Notes under the pieces: generated by a model
Told to the model about the DNA's origin: nothing
Database searches by the model: none
The model's input: the letters and a program-made list of their open reading frames with translations, nothing else
From: an uncultured Pseudomonadota bacterium
GTDB lineage: Bacteria; Pseudomonadota; Gammaproteobacteria; Xanthomonadales; Ahniellaceae
Length of the DNA stretch: 8,667 nucleotides
Direction: 5' to 3'
NCBI GenBank assembly: GCA_937996755.1
Contig: CALKUS010000081.1
Location: 1 to 8,667 of the forward strand
Position numbers and translations under genes: made by a program
Part shown: positions 1 to 6,542 of the stretch, piece after piece
Position numbering within the stretch: the first letter of the stretch is position 1
Layout: the number at the start of each line of letters is the position of its first letter

Positions 1-2
1 AG

Positions 3-632
3 GTGCTCGGGCGCGAGGCCCACGCGGCTGACCACGACGTCGTGCTCGCCCGCGAAGACGGGGCGCTCGAGCTCGGTGAAGCCGACCTTGCGGCCGTCGA
101 TCTGCACGTCGGCGTTGGGCGGCGTCGAGCGCAGGACCAGCGTGGCGCGGGGGCGTCGCTCGGCGGTGCGCCACGCGGCCTCGATCATCGTGTCGAGCTG
201 GCGGCCGACGTCGTCGATCTTGCAGGAGGTACAGGACCACTGGTCGCTGGCGTCGTCCTGGCTGACCTCGACGTCGAAGAAGCGCAGGCTGAGGCTGTGC
301 GCCGCGGGGGCGCTCCGCTCGACGCGCACGCTGATGACGTGGGCGGCCTCGAGCAGGTGGCCGAGCCGCTCCAGGCACTCGTCGCGGCCGAGGCACGCGC
401 GCAGGCCCGCCTCGCCCTGCAGCACCGCGTCGCGGTCCGCGTCGGGCACGCGGCGCAGGCCCAGCCGATCGAGGGCGGCCCAGAGGGCGTCGCCGATGCG
501 GGCGCGGTCCTCTGGAGGGAGCTCGCCGCGGGTCTGGGGCTCCAGCAGGACCACCTGGACGGCCTGCGCCGCGCCGGGGAGCAGGACCGCGAAGATAAAG
601 AAGAGCAAAGGCAGGAGCTTGGAGGTGCGCAT
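3..632 (-). CDS. Secreted PEGA-domain protein, C-terminus cut by window edge
   Basis: The minus strand is open from ATG at 632 to the window edge, giving 210 residues without a stop; the C-terminus lies outside. Residues 1-24 form a clear Sec signal peptide: basic start MRTSK, hydrophobic core LLPLLFFIFAVLL, then a signal peptidase I site after AQA. There is no lipobox cysteine. Residues 25-155 are an alpha/beta region with cysteine pairs at 80/86 and 134/137, possibly disulfides in the periplasm. From about 160 a PEGA-type surface repeat begins (LVLRSTPPNADVQIDG, then FAGEHDVVV). PEGA proteins with this preceding module are typical of Myxococcota and relatives, where they are thought to act at the cell surface; this protein's own role is unknown. 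The start is supported by GGGAG about 11 bases upstream. It diverges from a kinase-like gene head, an arrangement that also suits Myxococcota. Confidence 0.65.
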   Translation of the reverse strand, partial: MRTSKLLPLLFFIFAVLLPGAAQAVQVVLLEPQTRGELPPEDRARIGDALWAALDRLGLRRVPDADRDAVLQGEAGLRACLGRDECLERLGHLLEAAHVISVRVERSAPAAHSLSLRFFDVEVSQDDASDQWSCTSCKIDDVGRQLDTMIEAAWRTAERRPRATLVLRSTPPNADVQIDGRKVGFTELERPVFAGEHDVVVSRVGLAPEH

Positions 633-823
633 CAGGACGGAATCTCCCGTGAGGGATCGTACCGGAGTTTCTACAGTCTGCCTAGCCACATCGCCGGGCG
701 CGGCGGTAGCAGCGGCGACGACCCCGAGGGCTGCGGTGACGTTGCAGCAACGCCGCGGCCGCTTCATCTTCCGCCTCATTTTTGGCCTTCTTTGCGGCGC
801 CGGCCCCCGAGAAATCGTGGACA
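633..823. other. Divergent intergenic region
   Basis: These 191 bases separate the leftward PEGA-domain gene from the rightward kinase-like head. Apart from the candidate minus-strand promoter at 656-684, I see no repeat, RNA or terminator. A stretch richer in T (about 775-795) precedes the rightward start. An in-frame TTG at 782 could extend the rightward gene, but it lacks a convincing ribosome binding site. Confidence 0.4.
656..684 (-). promoter_or_regulatory. Candidate promoter for the PEGA-domain gene
   Basis: Read on the minus strand, TAGGCA (684-679) and TACGAT (661-656) are separated by exactly 17 bases. Each matches the sigma-70 consensus at four of six positions. The -10 ends 23 bases before the ATG at 632, leaving a short leader that contains the GGGAG ribosome binding site. 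The match is modest and is supported mainly by spacing and position in the divergent intergenic region. Confidence 0.3.
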
Positions 824-1000
824 ATGAAGGTGGTAAGAGCCTTGCAGGATCCCTCCCACCGACCGCCCGGTGCCGGCAAGCTGGGTACCCCGCATGGTCC
901 AGGCCCAGACTCCGCCAAGGCTGGCGGGGACCCCGGTCTGGCCGGCGCCAACTATGTGGGGCGCGTGCTGGCGCGGACCTACCGCCTGGACCGCCTGCTG
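824..1000 (+). pseudogene. N-terminal fragment of a Hanks-type Ser/Thr protein kinase gene
   Basis: Reading from ATG at 824, the first 43 residues are a Pro/Gly/Ala-rich linker. It is followed by YVGRVLARTYRLDRLL at residues 44-59, which matches the lead-in to bacterial Ser/Thr kinase domains, where (V/I)G-x-x-L-x-x-x-Y-R-(L/I)-x-x-x-(L/I) runs into the glycine-rich loop GEGGMG. Here the next residues are VTGGIGSPIAIRN, which belong to the dehydrogenase family, so the kinase stops just before its ATP-binding loop. No catalytic part (the lysine, HRD or DFG motifs) is present. Disordered Pro/Gly-rich leaders before the kinase domain are common in Myxococcota. The call rests on one short conserved stretch, so it is a strong impression rather than proof. 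Confidence 0.5.
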
Positions 1001-2242
1001 GTGACCGGCGGCATCGGCTCGCCGATCGCGATCCGCAACGCCGGCGACGGCACGAACCGGTTGTTCATCCTCGGTCGCAACGGCCAGATCTGGATCAAGC
1101 CGGCCGCCAGCGGCACCGTGCTGACGCCGCCGTTCCTCAACATCGGCGCGGGCGGCACGCCACCGCCGTTCGGCCTCGGCTTCGCGGGCGAAGGCGGCCT
1201 GCTCGGGCTGGCGTTCCATCCCCAGTACGAAACGAACCGCCGCTTCTACATCGGCTACACCGACACCAACAACGACACCGTCATCGTGCGCTACACCGCG
1301 CAGGCGGCGAACCCGAGCCTGGCCGACACCGCGAGCGCGCAGGTGGTGCTGCGCGTCGACCAGGATTCGGCGTTCCACAAGGGCGGCGACCTGCAGTTCG
1401 GCCCGGACGGATTCCTGTACATCGCGCTCGGCGACGGCGCGGGCGGCAGCGGCATCGACGCCTGCCAGCGCGCGCAGACGTTGCGCCCCGCGCAACTCGA
1501 TCCGCCGGGGCAGCAGTCCGATTGCCAGGTCGATGCCAACTTCACCAGCACCGGCGGCAACGGCAATTCGCGCGCGCTGCTCGGCAAGATCCTGCGCATC
1601 GACGTCGACGCGACCACACCCGCCGGCGCGAACGAGCTCTGCGCATCGAGCGCAGGCGGTTCCGCGAACTACGCCATCCCTGCGTCGAATCCGTTCGCCG
1701 GGACGGCCGTCACCGCCGGCAATTGCGACGAGATCTGGGCGTACGGGCTGCGCAATCCGTTCCGCTTCAGCTTCGACCGCACGACGGGCGACATGTTCAT
1801 CGGCGACGTCGGCGAAAGCGCGGTCGAGGAGGTGAACTTCCAGGCCGCCGGCACGCTGGTCGCGCGCAACTACGGATGGCCGCAGTGCGAGGGCAACGTC
1901 GGCAGCTGCGGCTCCAGCATCGCGCCGATCCTGACCTACACGCACGCGTCGAACGCCGGTCCGTGCGCGTCGATCACCGGCGGCTTCCGTTACCGCGGCA
2001 ACATCCTCGGCTTCGGCGGCACCTACGTGTTCTCCGACTACTGCAGCGGCAAGGTGCGCTTCGGCACGTTCTCCGGATCGAGCTGGAGCTTCACGCAGTT
2101 CGTCGATGGCCCCGACCTCCAGCACACCAGCTTCGGCGAGGACGAGGCCGGCGAGCTGTACCTCGCCGAGATCAACGGCGACCGCATCCTGAAGTTCTCG
2201 TCCGCGGCCGTCGACGTGGTGTTCCGGAACGACTTCGAGTGA
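824..2242 (+). CDS. PQQ-dependent sugar dehydrogenase (GSDH domain), native N-terminus replaced
   Basis: From about residue 60 (base 1001) to the stop this is a soluble-glucose-dehydrogenase-like six-bladed propeller, the family of aldose sugar dehydrogenases that oxidise sugars in the periplasm with PQQ. Visible family marks, numbered from ATG 824, are SPIAIRNAGDG, GLLGLAFHPQY, FHKGGDLQFGPDG carrying the likely catalytic His, LLGKILRIDVD, YGLRNPFRFSFD, MFIGDVGE, NYGWPQCEG and ITGGFRYRG. Several cysteines (for instance in DACQRA, SDCQ, ELCASS, GNCDE and SDYCSG) suit an exported, disulfide-bonded protein. Yet no signal peptide is present: the first 59 residues resemble a kinase leader instead. 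The native start was therefore probably lost at the junction near 1000. The protein ends in VDVVFRNDFE, a tail I associate with secreted Lysobacterales proteins. The reading frame as it stands is 472 residues, and its true product is uncertain. The next gene overlaps its stop. Confidence 0.8.
   Translation: MKVVRALQDPSHRPPGAGKLGTPHGPGPDSAKAGGDPGLAGANYVGRVLARTYRLDRLLVTGGIGSPIAIRNAGDGTNRLFILGRNGQIWIKPAASGTVLTPPFLNIGAGGTPPPFGLGFAGEGGLLGLAFHPQYETNRRFYIGYTDTNNDTVIVRYTAQAANPSLADTASAQVVLRVDQDSAFHKGGDLQFGPDGFLYIALGDGAGGSGIDACQRAQTLRPAQLDPPGQQSDCQVDANFTSTGGNGNSRALLGKILRIDVDATTPAGANELCASSAGGSANYAIPASNPFAGTAVTAGNCDEIWAYGLRNPFRFSFDRTTGDMFIGDVGESAVEEVNFQAAGTLVARNYGWPQCEGNVGSCGSSIAPILTYTHASNAGPCASITGGFRYRGNILGFGGTYVFSDYCSGKVRFGTFSGSSWSFTQFVDGPDLQHTSFGEDEAGELYLAEINGDRILKFSSAAVDVVFRNDFE
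985..1015. other. Probable junction between two unrelated sequences
   Basis: Protein similarity changes family within a few codons around base 1000: kinase-like up to DRLL (ending at 1000), PQQ sugar dehydrogenase-like from VTGGIGSPIAIRNAGDG (from 1001). The kinase would be expected to continue GEGGMG, and the dehydrogenase also has GGIG at that place. A short shared GC-rich stretch may therefore have bridged the two, either in assembly or by recombination. The frame is preserved across the join, which hides the break from an ORF finder. Confidence 0.55.
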
Positions 2243-3015
2243 ACCTGCGGCCTGCCTACCCGGCCCTCGCGGATCGGGAAACCGACGCAACGACGTGTGC
2301 GTGGACGTGGCCGCCGGAAATCGTGCGGCTGCAACCCGGAGCGATCGACCTCTGGCTGATCGACCTCGACGCGCCGCCGCGCGACGCGGAACAGGTGCTC
2401 GACGCGCCCGAGCGCGAGCGCGCCGGACGCTTTCGCCGCGCGATCGACGCGCGCCGCTTCGTGCTCGGGCGTGCCGCGCTGCGCCGCGTGCTCGCGCAGT
2501 ACGTCGGCGGCGATGCCGCTTCGCTGCCGCTCGCCGTCGACGGGCACGGCAAGCCGACGCTCATCCGCGGGCCGGCGTTCAACCTGAGCCACAGCGGCAC
2601 GCGCGCGCTGCTCGCGGTGTGCGGCAGCGCGACGGTCGGCGTCGACATCGAACGCGTGCGCCCGATGGAGACGGCCGTGGAGCTTGCGGAGCGCTTCTTC
2701 GCGCCGGGTGAAGCGGCGACGATCGCCGCGGCGCCGTCCATGCGCCGCGACTCGGTGTTCTTCCGTTGCTGGACGCGCAAGGAAGCCGTGCTCAAGGCAC
2801 TGGGCGAAGGCCTGCAGCGCGACACGGCAAGTATCGACGCGGGGTTCGGCGCGACGGAGCGCGTGGTGGCGCTGCCCGGTGCCCCACGCCTCGTCGTGCG
2901 CTCGTTCACGCCCGAGCCGGGCTGGGAGGGCGCCGTGTGCGTCGCTTCCGACGCACCCGAGCCCGCGCTGCGCCTGCGCTGTTTCGACACGGCGGTATTC
3001 GACACGGTCGACTGA
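2239..3015 (+). CDS. Sfp/HetI-type 4'-phosphopantetheinyl transferase
   Basis: This enzyme moves the phosphopantetheine arm of CoA onto a serine of acyl, peptidyl or aryl carrier proteins, in the cytoplasm and with Mg2+. The protein is 258 residues, about the usual two-lobed Sfp length (roughly 220-260). Key motifs are all present: KPTLIRGPAFNLSHSG (residues 105-120), the metal-binding GVDIE with D136 and E138, and WTRKEAVLKALGEG with W178, K181, E182 and K186. The start chosen is GTG at 2239, which overlaps the upstream stop as GTGA. No ATG lies between it and the conserved region, and the overlap suggests translational coupling. No NRPS, PKS, fatty-acid or lysine-pathway partner is in the window, so the target carrier protein is unknown. 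AcpS-type holo-ACP synthase is excluded by size and motif order. Confidence 0.88.
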   Translation: MNLRPAYPALADRETDATTCAWTWPPEIVRLQPGAIDLWLIDLDAPPRDAEQVLDAPERERAGRFRRAIDARRFVLGRAALRRVLAQYVGGDAASLPLAVDGHGKPTLIRGPAFNLSHSGTRALLAVCGSATVGVDIERVRPMETAVELAERFFAPGEAATIAAAPSMRRDSVFFRCWTRKEAVLKALGEGLQRDTASIDAGFGATERVVALPGAPRLVVRSFTPEPGWEGAVCVASDAPEPALRLRCFDTAVFDTVD

Positions 3016-3048
3016 ATGCAGTCGGCGGCAACCAGGGATTGCGGCTCC

Positions 3049-4041
3049 ATGGAAAAGGAAACGGTCCTCGTCAGCGGCGGCGCCGGCTACATCGGCAGCC
3101 ACGTCGTGCGCCAGCTCGTCGATGCCGGCGAATCGGTGGTCGTGCTCGACGACCTCAGCACCGGTTTCCGCGACGCCGTCGCGGGCGCCGACTTCGTGCT
3201 CGGCAACAGCGGCGACAGCGCGCTCGTGGGCAAGCTGCTGCGCGAACGCCGCGTCGCGACGGTCCTCCACTTCGCCGCGCGCATCGTCGTGCCGGATTCC
3301 GTCGCGGACCCGCTCGGCTACTACGGCGCGAACACCTGCAACTCGCGCAGCCTGCTGGCCGCCTGCGTCGACGCGGGCGTGCGCAACTTCGTCTTCTCGT
3401 CGACCGCGGCGGTGTACGGCCTGCCGGCCGGCGGCCGCGCGGCCGAGGACACGCCGACCGCGCCGATCAACCCGTACGGCAGCTCGAAGCTGATGACGGA
3501 GTGGATGCTGCGCGACGCAGGCGCCGCGCACCCGCTCCGCTACGTCGTGCTGCGCTACTTCAACGTCGCGGGCGCCGACCCGCAGGGCCGCATCGGCCAG
3601 CGCACGCCGAACGCCACGCACCTGATCAAGGTCGCGTGCGAAGTCGCCGTCGGCAAGCGCAAGTCGATGGACGTCTACGGCACGGACTACGAAACCCGCG
3701 ACGGCACGGGCGTGCGCGACTACATCCACGTCGACGACCTGGCGCGCGCGCACCTGCAGGCGATCGCCTACCTGCGCGACGGCGGCGCGAGCACGACGCT
3801 GAATTGCGGTTACGGCCGCGGCAGCAGCGTGCGCGAGGTGATCGCCGCGGTCGCGCGCGCCAACGGCGCCGCGATCCCGTCGGTCGACCGCCCGCGACGC
3901 GCCGGCGACCCCGCCGAGCTCGTGGCGCAGGCCGACCGCATCCGCACCGTCCTGGGCTGGACGCCGCGCCACGACGACATCGATTTCATCGCGCGCACGG
4001 CGCTCGCCTGGGAGCGCGCGCTGCAGTCGCGGAGCGCCTGA
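3049..4041 (+). CDS. galE: UDP-glucose 4-epimerase (GalE family, extended SDR)
   Basis: It interconverts UDP-glucose and UDP-galactose (or their N-acetyl forms) using tightly bound NAD, feeding surface-polysaccharide synthesis in the cytoplasm. The 330-residue length is close to the family norm. Motifs in order are the Rossmann loop GGAGYIGSH (from residue 10), DDLSTG at 34-39, SSTAAVYG at 117-124, the catalytic YGSSK with Y143 and K147, LRYFNVAGADP, and TRDGTGVRDYIHVDDLA. The last two are strongly GalE-like rather than generic dehydratase. I start at ATG 3049 because AGGGA lies 10 bases upstream and the Rossmann fold begins soon after. An in-frame ATG at 3016, directly after the previous stop, would add 11 residues but lacks a ribosome binding site. 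It follows the transferase gene by 33 bases. Activity on UDP-GlcNAc, or as another sugar epimerase, cannot be excluded from sequence alone. Confidence 0.88.
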   Translation: MEKETVLVSGGAGYIGSHVVRQLVDAGESVVVLDDLSTGFRDAVAGADFVLGNSGDSALVGKLLRERRVATVLHFAARIVVPDSVADPLGYYGANTCNSRSLLAACVDAGVRNFVFSSTAAVYGLPAGGRAAEDTPTAPINPYGSSKLMTEWMLRDAGAAHPLRYVVLRYFNVAGADPQGRIGQRTPNATHLIKVACEVAVGKRKSMDVYGTDYETRDGTGVRDYIHVDDLARAHLQAIAYLRDGGASTTLNCGYGRGSSVREVIAAVARANGAAIPSVDRPRRAGDPAELVAQADRIRTVLGWTPRHDDIDFIARTALAWERALQSRSA

Positions 4042-4070
4042 ACGGGGGCCGCGGGCGCCCTCGGCACGCA

Positions 4071-4095
4071 ATTGCCCGAATTCGACCATTGCCCG
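4071..4095. repeat. Direct repeat ATTGCCCG x2 upstream of glmS
   Basis: ATTGCCCG occurs at 4071-4078 and again at 4088-4095, a period of 17 bases. The 8-bp palindrome CGAATTCG (4077-4084) starts inside the first copy. The stretch is less GC-rich than its surroundings and lies in the 108-base gap between galE and glmS, so a regulator-binding site or part of the glmS promoter is possible. No convincing -35/-10 pair was found. Confidence 0.3.
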
Positions 4096-4149
4096 CGAGC
4101 GGTCGCGCAGCGAGCATTGGCACCCCAGGCCCTTCCGGAACGCCCTGCC

Positions 4150-5985
4150 ATGTGTGGAATCGTCGCCGCCACCGCCCAGCGTGATGTCGTCCCCATCCTG
4201 CTCGCGGGCCTGCACGCGCTCGAGTACCGCGGATACGACTCGGCCGGCATCACCGTACTTTCGCCCGACGCGCTGTGCCGGCTGCGCACCAAGGGCAAGG
4301 TGCGCGAGCTCGACGCGCTGTACGCCGCCGAGCCGGTCGCGGGCACCACGGGCATCGCGCACACGCGCTGGGCCACGCACGGCAGGCCGAGCACGATCAA
4401 CGCGCATCCGCACGTCTCGTCCGATCGCGTCGCGGTGGTCCACAACGGCATCATCGAGAACCACGAGGCGCTGCGCGCCGAGCTCGCGGCGAAGGGCTAC
4501 CAGTTCTCTTCGGAAACCGACACCGAAGTGATCGCGCACCTGGTCGACTCCGAGCTGCGCGCGGGCAAGTCGCTGCTGCAGGCGACGCTCGCCGCCGTCA
4601 ACCGACTGGAGGGTGCATACGCGATCGCCGTGCTGAGCCAGAGCCAGCCCGACCACGTGGTCGGCGCGCGGCGCGGCAGCCCGCTGGTCGTGGGCGTCGG
4701 CATCGGCGAGCACTTCCTCGGGTCCGACGTGCAGGCGCTGCTGAAGGTCACGAACCGCTTCGTCTACCTCGAGGAAGGCGACGTCGTCGAGATCACGCGC
4801 AACAAGTACGACGTGTACGACCTGCAGGGCCGGCCGTTGCAGCGCACCGAGCGCGAGACCGAGCTCACCGCCGACGCGGTCGAGCGCGGCGAGTACCGGC
4901 ACTACATGCAGAAGGAGATCTTCGAGCAGCCGGAAGCGATCGCGCGCACGCTCGAAGGCCGCATCTCGGGCTCGCACATCCTGCCGAACATCTTCGGCGT
5001 CGACGCCGACAAGCTGCTCGCGCAGGTGAAGCAGGTGCACATCGTTGCGTGCGGCTCGAGCTTCCACGCGGGGCTCGTCGCGCGCTACTGGCTGGAAGGC
5101 CTCGCCGGCATCCCGACCATGGTCGAGGTCGCGAGCGAGTACCGTTACCGGCGCGGCGTCGTACCGCCGGGCACGCTGTTCCTCGCGGTGTCGCAGTCCG
5201 GCGAAACCGCGGACACGCTGGCTGCGCTGCGCGAAGGCCGCGAACGCGGCTACCTCGGCGTGTTCGCCGTCTGCAACGTGCCGGAATCGTCGCTCGTGCG
5301 CGAGTCCGACCTCGTGCTGATGACGCGCGCCGGCCCGGAGATCGGCGTCGCATCGACGAAGGCGTTCACGACGCAGCTCGCGGCGCTCGCGCTGCTCACG
5401 CTCGAGCTCGCGCGGATCAACGGCATGGCCGCGGACAAGTACGCGCGCCTCGTGAACGAGCTCGCGTCCCTGCCGCGCGTCGCGGGCGAGGCGCTGAAGC
5501 TGGACGGCCGCATCGCCGAGCTCGCCGAGCGCTTCGTCGCGAAGCACCACACGCTGTTCCTCGGCCGCGGCGCGAACCATCCGGTCGCGATGGAAGGCGC
5601 GCTGAAGCTCAAGGAAATCTCCTACATCCACGCCGAGGCCTATCCGGCGGGCGAGCTCAAGCACGGCCCGCTCGCGCTCGTGGACGAGGACATGCCGGTC
5701 ATCGTCGTCGCGCCGAACAACCAGCTGCTCGAGAAGCTCAAGTCGAACCTCGAGGAAGTGCGCGCGCGCGGCGGCGAGCTGTTCGTGTTCGCCGACCGCG
5801 ACGTCGCGAGCATCCCGTCGCAGGACGGCCGCGGCGCGATCGTGCAGGTGGAGTCGGGCGGCAACCTGATGGCGCCGGCGGTCTTCACGATCCCGCTGCA
5901 GCTGCTCGCCTACCACGTCGCGCTGCTGCGCGGCACCGACGTGGACCAGCCGCGCAACCTCGCGAAATCCGTGACCGTCGAATAG
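4150..5985 (+). CDS. glmS: Glutamine--fructose-6-phosphate aminotransferase (isomerizing)
   Basis: GlmS makes glucosamine-6-phosphate from fructose-6-phosphate and glutamine, the committed cytoplasmic step towards UDP-GlcNAc for peptidoglycan and lipopolysaccharide. The protein is 611 residues, matching the proteobacterial norm (about 609). The start is fixed by the mature N-terminal nucleophile: Met is followed directly by CGIVAA, so Cys2 becomes the N-terminal catalytic residue. The glutaminase domain shows HTRWATHG (71-78) and HNGIIENH. Two SIS sugar-isomerase domains follow, with CGSSFHAG (301-308), SQSGETADT (348-356), and MEGALKLKEISYIHAE with K486 and E489. GELKHGP then places H505, and the conserved end LAKSVTVE carries the ring-opening lysine region. 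It is 108 bases downstream of galE, with only a weak ribosome binding site. No glmS ribozyme is evident upstream, as expected outside Gram-positives. Confidence 0.97.
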   Translation: MCGIVAATAQRDVVPILLAGLHALEYRGYDSAGITVLSPDALCRLRTKGKVRELDALYAAEPVAGTTGIAHTRWATHGRPSTINAHPHVSSDRVAVVHNGIIENHEALRAELAAKGYQFSSETDTEVIAHLVDSELRAGKSLLQATLAAVNRLEGAYAIAVLSQSQPDHVVGARRGSPLVVGVGIGEHFLGSDVQALLKVTNRFVYLEEGDVVEITRNKYDVYDLQGRPLQRTERETELTADAVERGEYRHYMQKEIFEQPEAIARTLEGRISGSHILPNIFGVDADKLLAQVKQVHIVACGSSFHAGLVARYWLEGLAGIPTMVEVASEYRYRRGVVPPGTLFLAVSQSGETADTLAALREGRERGYLGVFAVCNVPESSLVRESDLVLMTRAGPEIGVASTKAFTTQLAALALLTLELARINGMAADKYARLVNELASLPRVAGEALKLDGRIAELAERFVAKHHTLFLGRGANHPVAMEGALKLKEISYIHAEAYPAGELKHGPLALVDEDMPVIVVAPNNQLLEKLKSNLEEVRARGGELFVFADRDVASIPSQDGRGAIVQVESGGNLMAPAVFTIPLQLLAYHVALLRGTDVDQPRNLAKSVTVE

Positions 5986-6010
5986 TTGCGACTGGTGACG
6001 CGCGAGCGAT

Positions 6011-6035
6011 CCGTGACCCGAGTCGCGGGTCGCGG
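6011..6035 (+). terminator. GC-rich hairpin after glmS, possible terminator or attenuator
   Basis: CCGTGACCCG (6011-6020) can pair with CGGGTCGCGG (6026-6035) around the five-base loop AGTCG, giving ten pairs of which one is G-U. It begins 25 bases after the glmS stop. No T-run follows, so it is not a standard intrinsic terminator. It may protect the 3' end of the glmS message or act with Rho. Confidence 0.35.
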
Positions 6036-6062
6036 CCGGATGGTGCACTCGAATGGCAGGCG

Positions 6063-6076
6063 CGTTGCTTGCAACG
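6063..6076. promoter_or_regulatory. 14-bp palindrome just upstream of the response-regulator gene
   Basis: CGTTGC (6063-6068) and GCAACG (6071-6076) form a perfect inverted repeat around TT, ending eight bases before the ATG at 6085. The position suits an operator, or an RNA stem that would cover the ribosome binding region. No known regulator consensus is recognised. Confidence 0.3.
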
Positions 6077-6084
6077 GACTCGCC

Positions 6085-6501
6085 ATGCACATCCTCGTCG
6101 TCGACGACTACGCGAACGCGGCCGATTCGCTGGCCGAGTTCCTGACCGACCTCGGCCACACGGTGAACGTGGCCTATTCCGGCACGCAGGCGTTGCAGGC
6201 CATGCGCGACCAGCCGCCGGACCTGGCGCTGCTCGACATCAACCTGCCCGACCTGGAGGGCTGGCAGGTGGCGCAGGCCCTGCGCGCCGACGGCTCCGAC
6301 TGCTACGTGGTCGCGATGACGGCGGCGACCGTCCCGAGCTACGTCGCGCGGTCGGCCCGTGCCGGTTGCGACCGCCACATGACGAAGCCGGTGACGCCTG
6401 CCGATCTCGAACGGGTGATCACCTCGGCCGAATTGCGGCGCAAGGGGCAGATGCCGCGCCGCAAGCTGCACGGCGAGCCGCCGCCCGCTGCGCTGCGCTG
6501 A
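6085..6501 (+). CDS. Single-domain response regulator (receiver domain only)
   Basis: This is a 138-residue protein that is almost entirely a CheY-like receiver. The start MHILVVDD places the acidic pair at D7 and D8. The phosphoacceptor is D51 in LLDINLPDLEG, the switch threonine is T79 in VAMTAA, and the conserved lysine is K101 in HMTKPV, so all phosphorylation residues are intact. After about residue 120 there is only a short basic, Pro-rich tail (RRKGQMPRRKLHG) with no DNA-binding or enzymatic output domain. It therefore probably acts by protein contact or as a phosphate shuttle for a hybrid histidine kinase encoded elsewhere; no kinase lies next to it. ATG 6085 is chosen because the fold begins there; extending upstream to 5986 would cross the hairpin and palindrome. 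It stands 99 bases after glmS and 41 bases before the next gene. Confidence 0.88.
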   Translation: MHILVVDDYANAADSLAEFLTDLGHTVNVAYSGTQALQAMRDQPPDLALLDINLPDLEGWQVAQALRADGSDCYVVAMTAATVPSYVARSARAGCDRHMTKPVTPADLERVITSAELRRKGQMPRRKLHGEPPPAALR

Positions 6502-6530
6502 CGCGCCGACGTTGCGCTAGTCTCGCCGCC

Positions 6531-6536
6531 AGGAGG
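6531..6536 (+). promoter_or_regulatory. Strong Shine-Dalgarno AGGAGG for the MoaD-like gene
   Basis: AGGAGG ends six bases before ATG 6543, an ideal anti-16S match. It fixes the start of the small gene and is the strongest such site in the window. Confidence 0.75.
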
Positions 6537-6542
6537 CGGTAC

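Noticed and set aside
76..3015. A 979-residue plus-strand open frame covering the first 3 kb
   Set aside because: Only its last 258 residues are a real protein (the phosphopantetheinyl transferase). The rest is Arg/Ala-rich low-complexity translation across the PEGA gene, the junction and the dehydrogenase in other frames.
4114..4135. TTGGCACC upstream of glmS as a sigma-54 promoter
   Set aside because: The GG is not followed by GC at the required ten-base spacing, and the TTGC part of the -12 element is absent.
5910..6092. A minus-strand 60-residue frame containing YSTVTDFARLRGWSTS
   Set aside because: This familiar hypothetical-protein string is the antisense of the conserved glmS 3' end (DVDQPRNLAKSVTVE), not a gene.
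2038..6471. A 1477-residue minus-strand open frame
   Set aside because: It lies antisense to galE, glmS and the response regulator, is very rich in Arg, Ala, Val and His, and shows no domain; it is a GC-rich shadow.
6511..6530. GTTGCGCTAGTCT before the MoaD-like gene as a promoter
   Set aside because: TAGTCT is a poor -10 and no -35 lies at 16-18 bases; the closest, CTGACG, is only 14 bases away.
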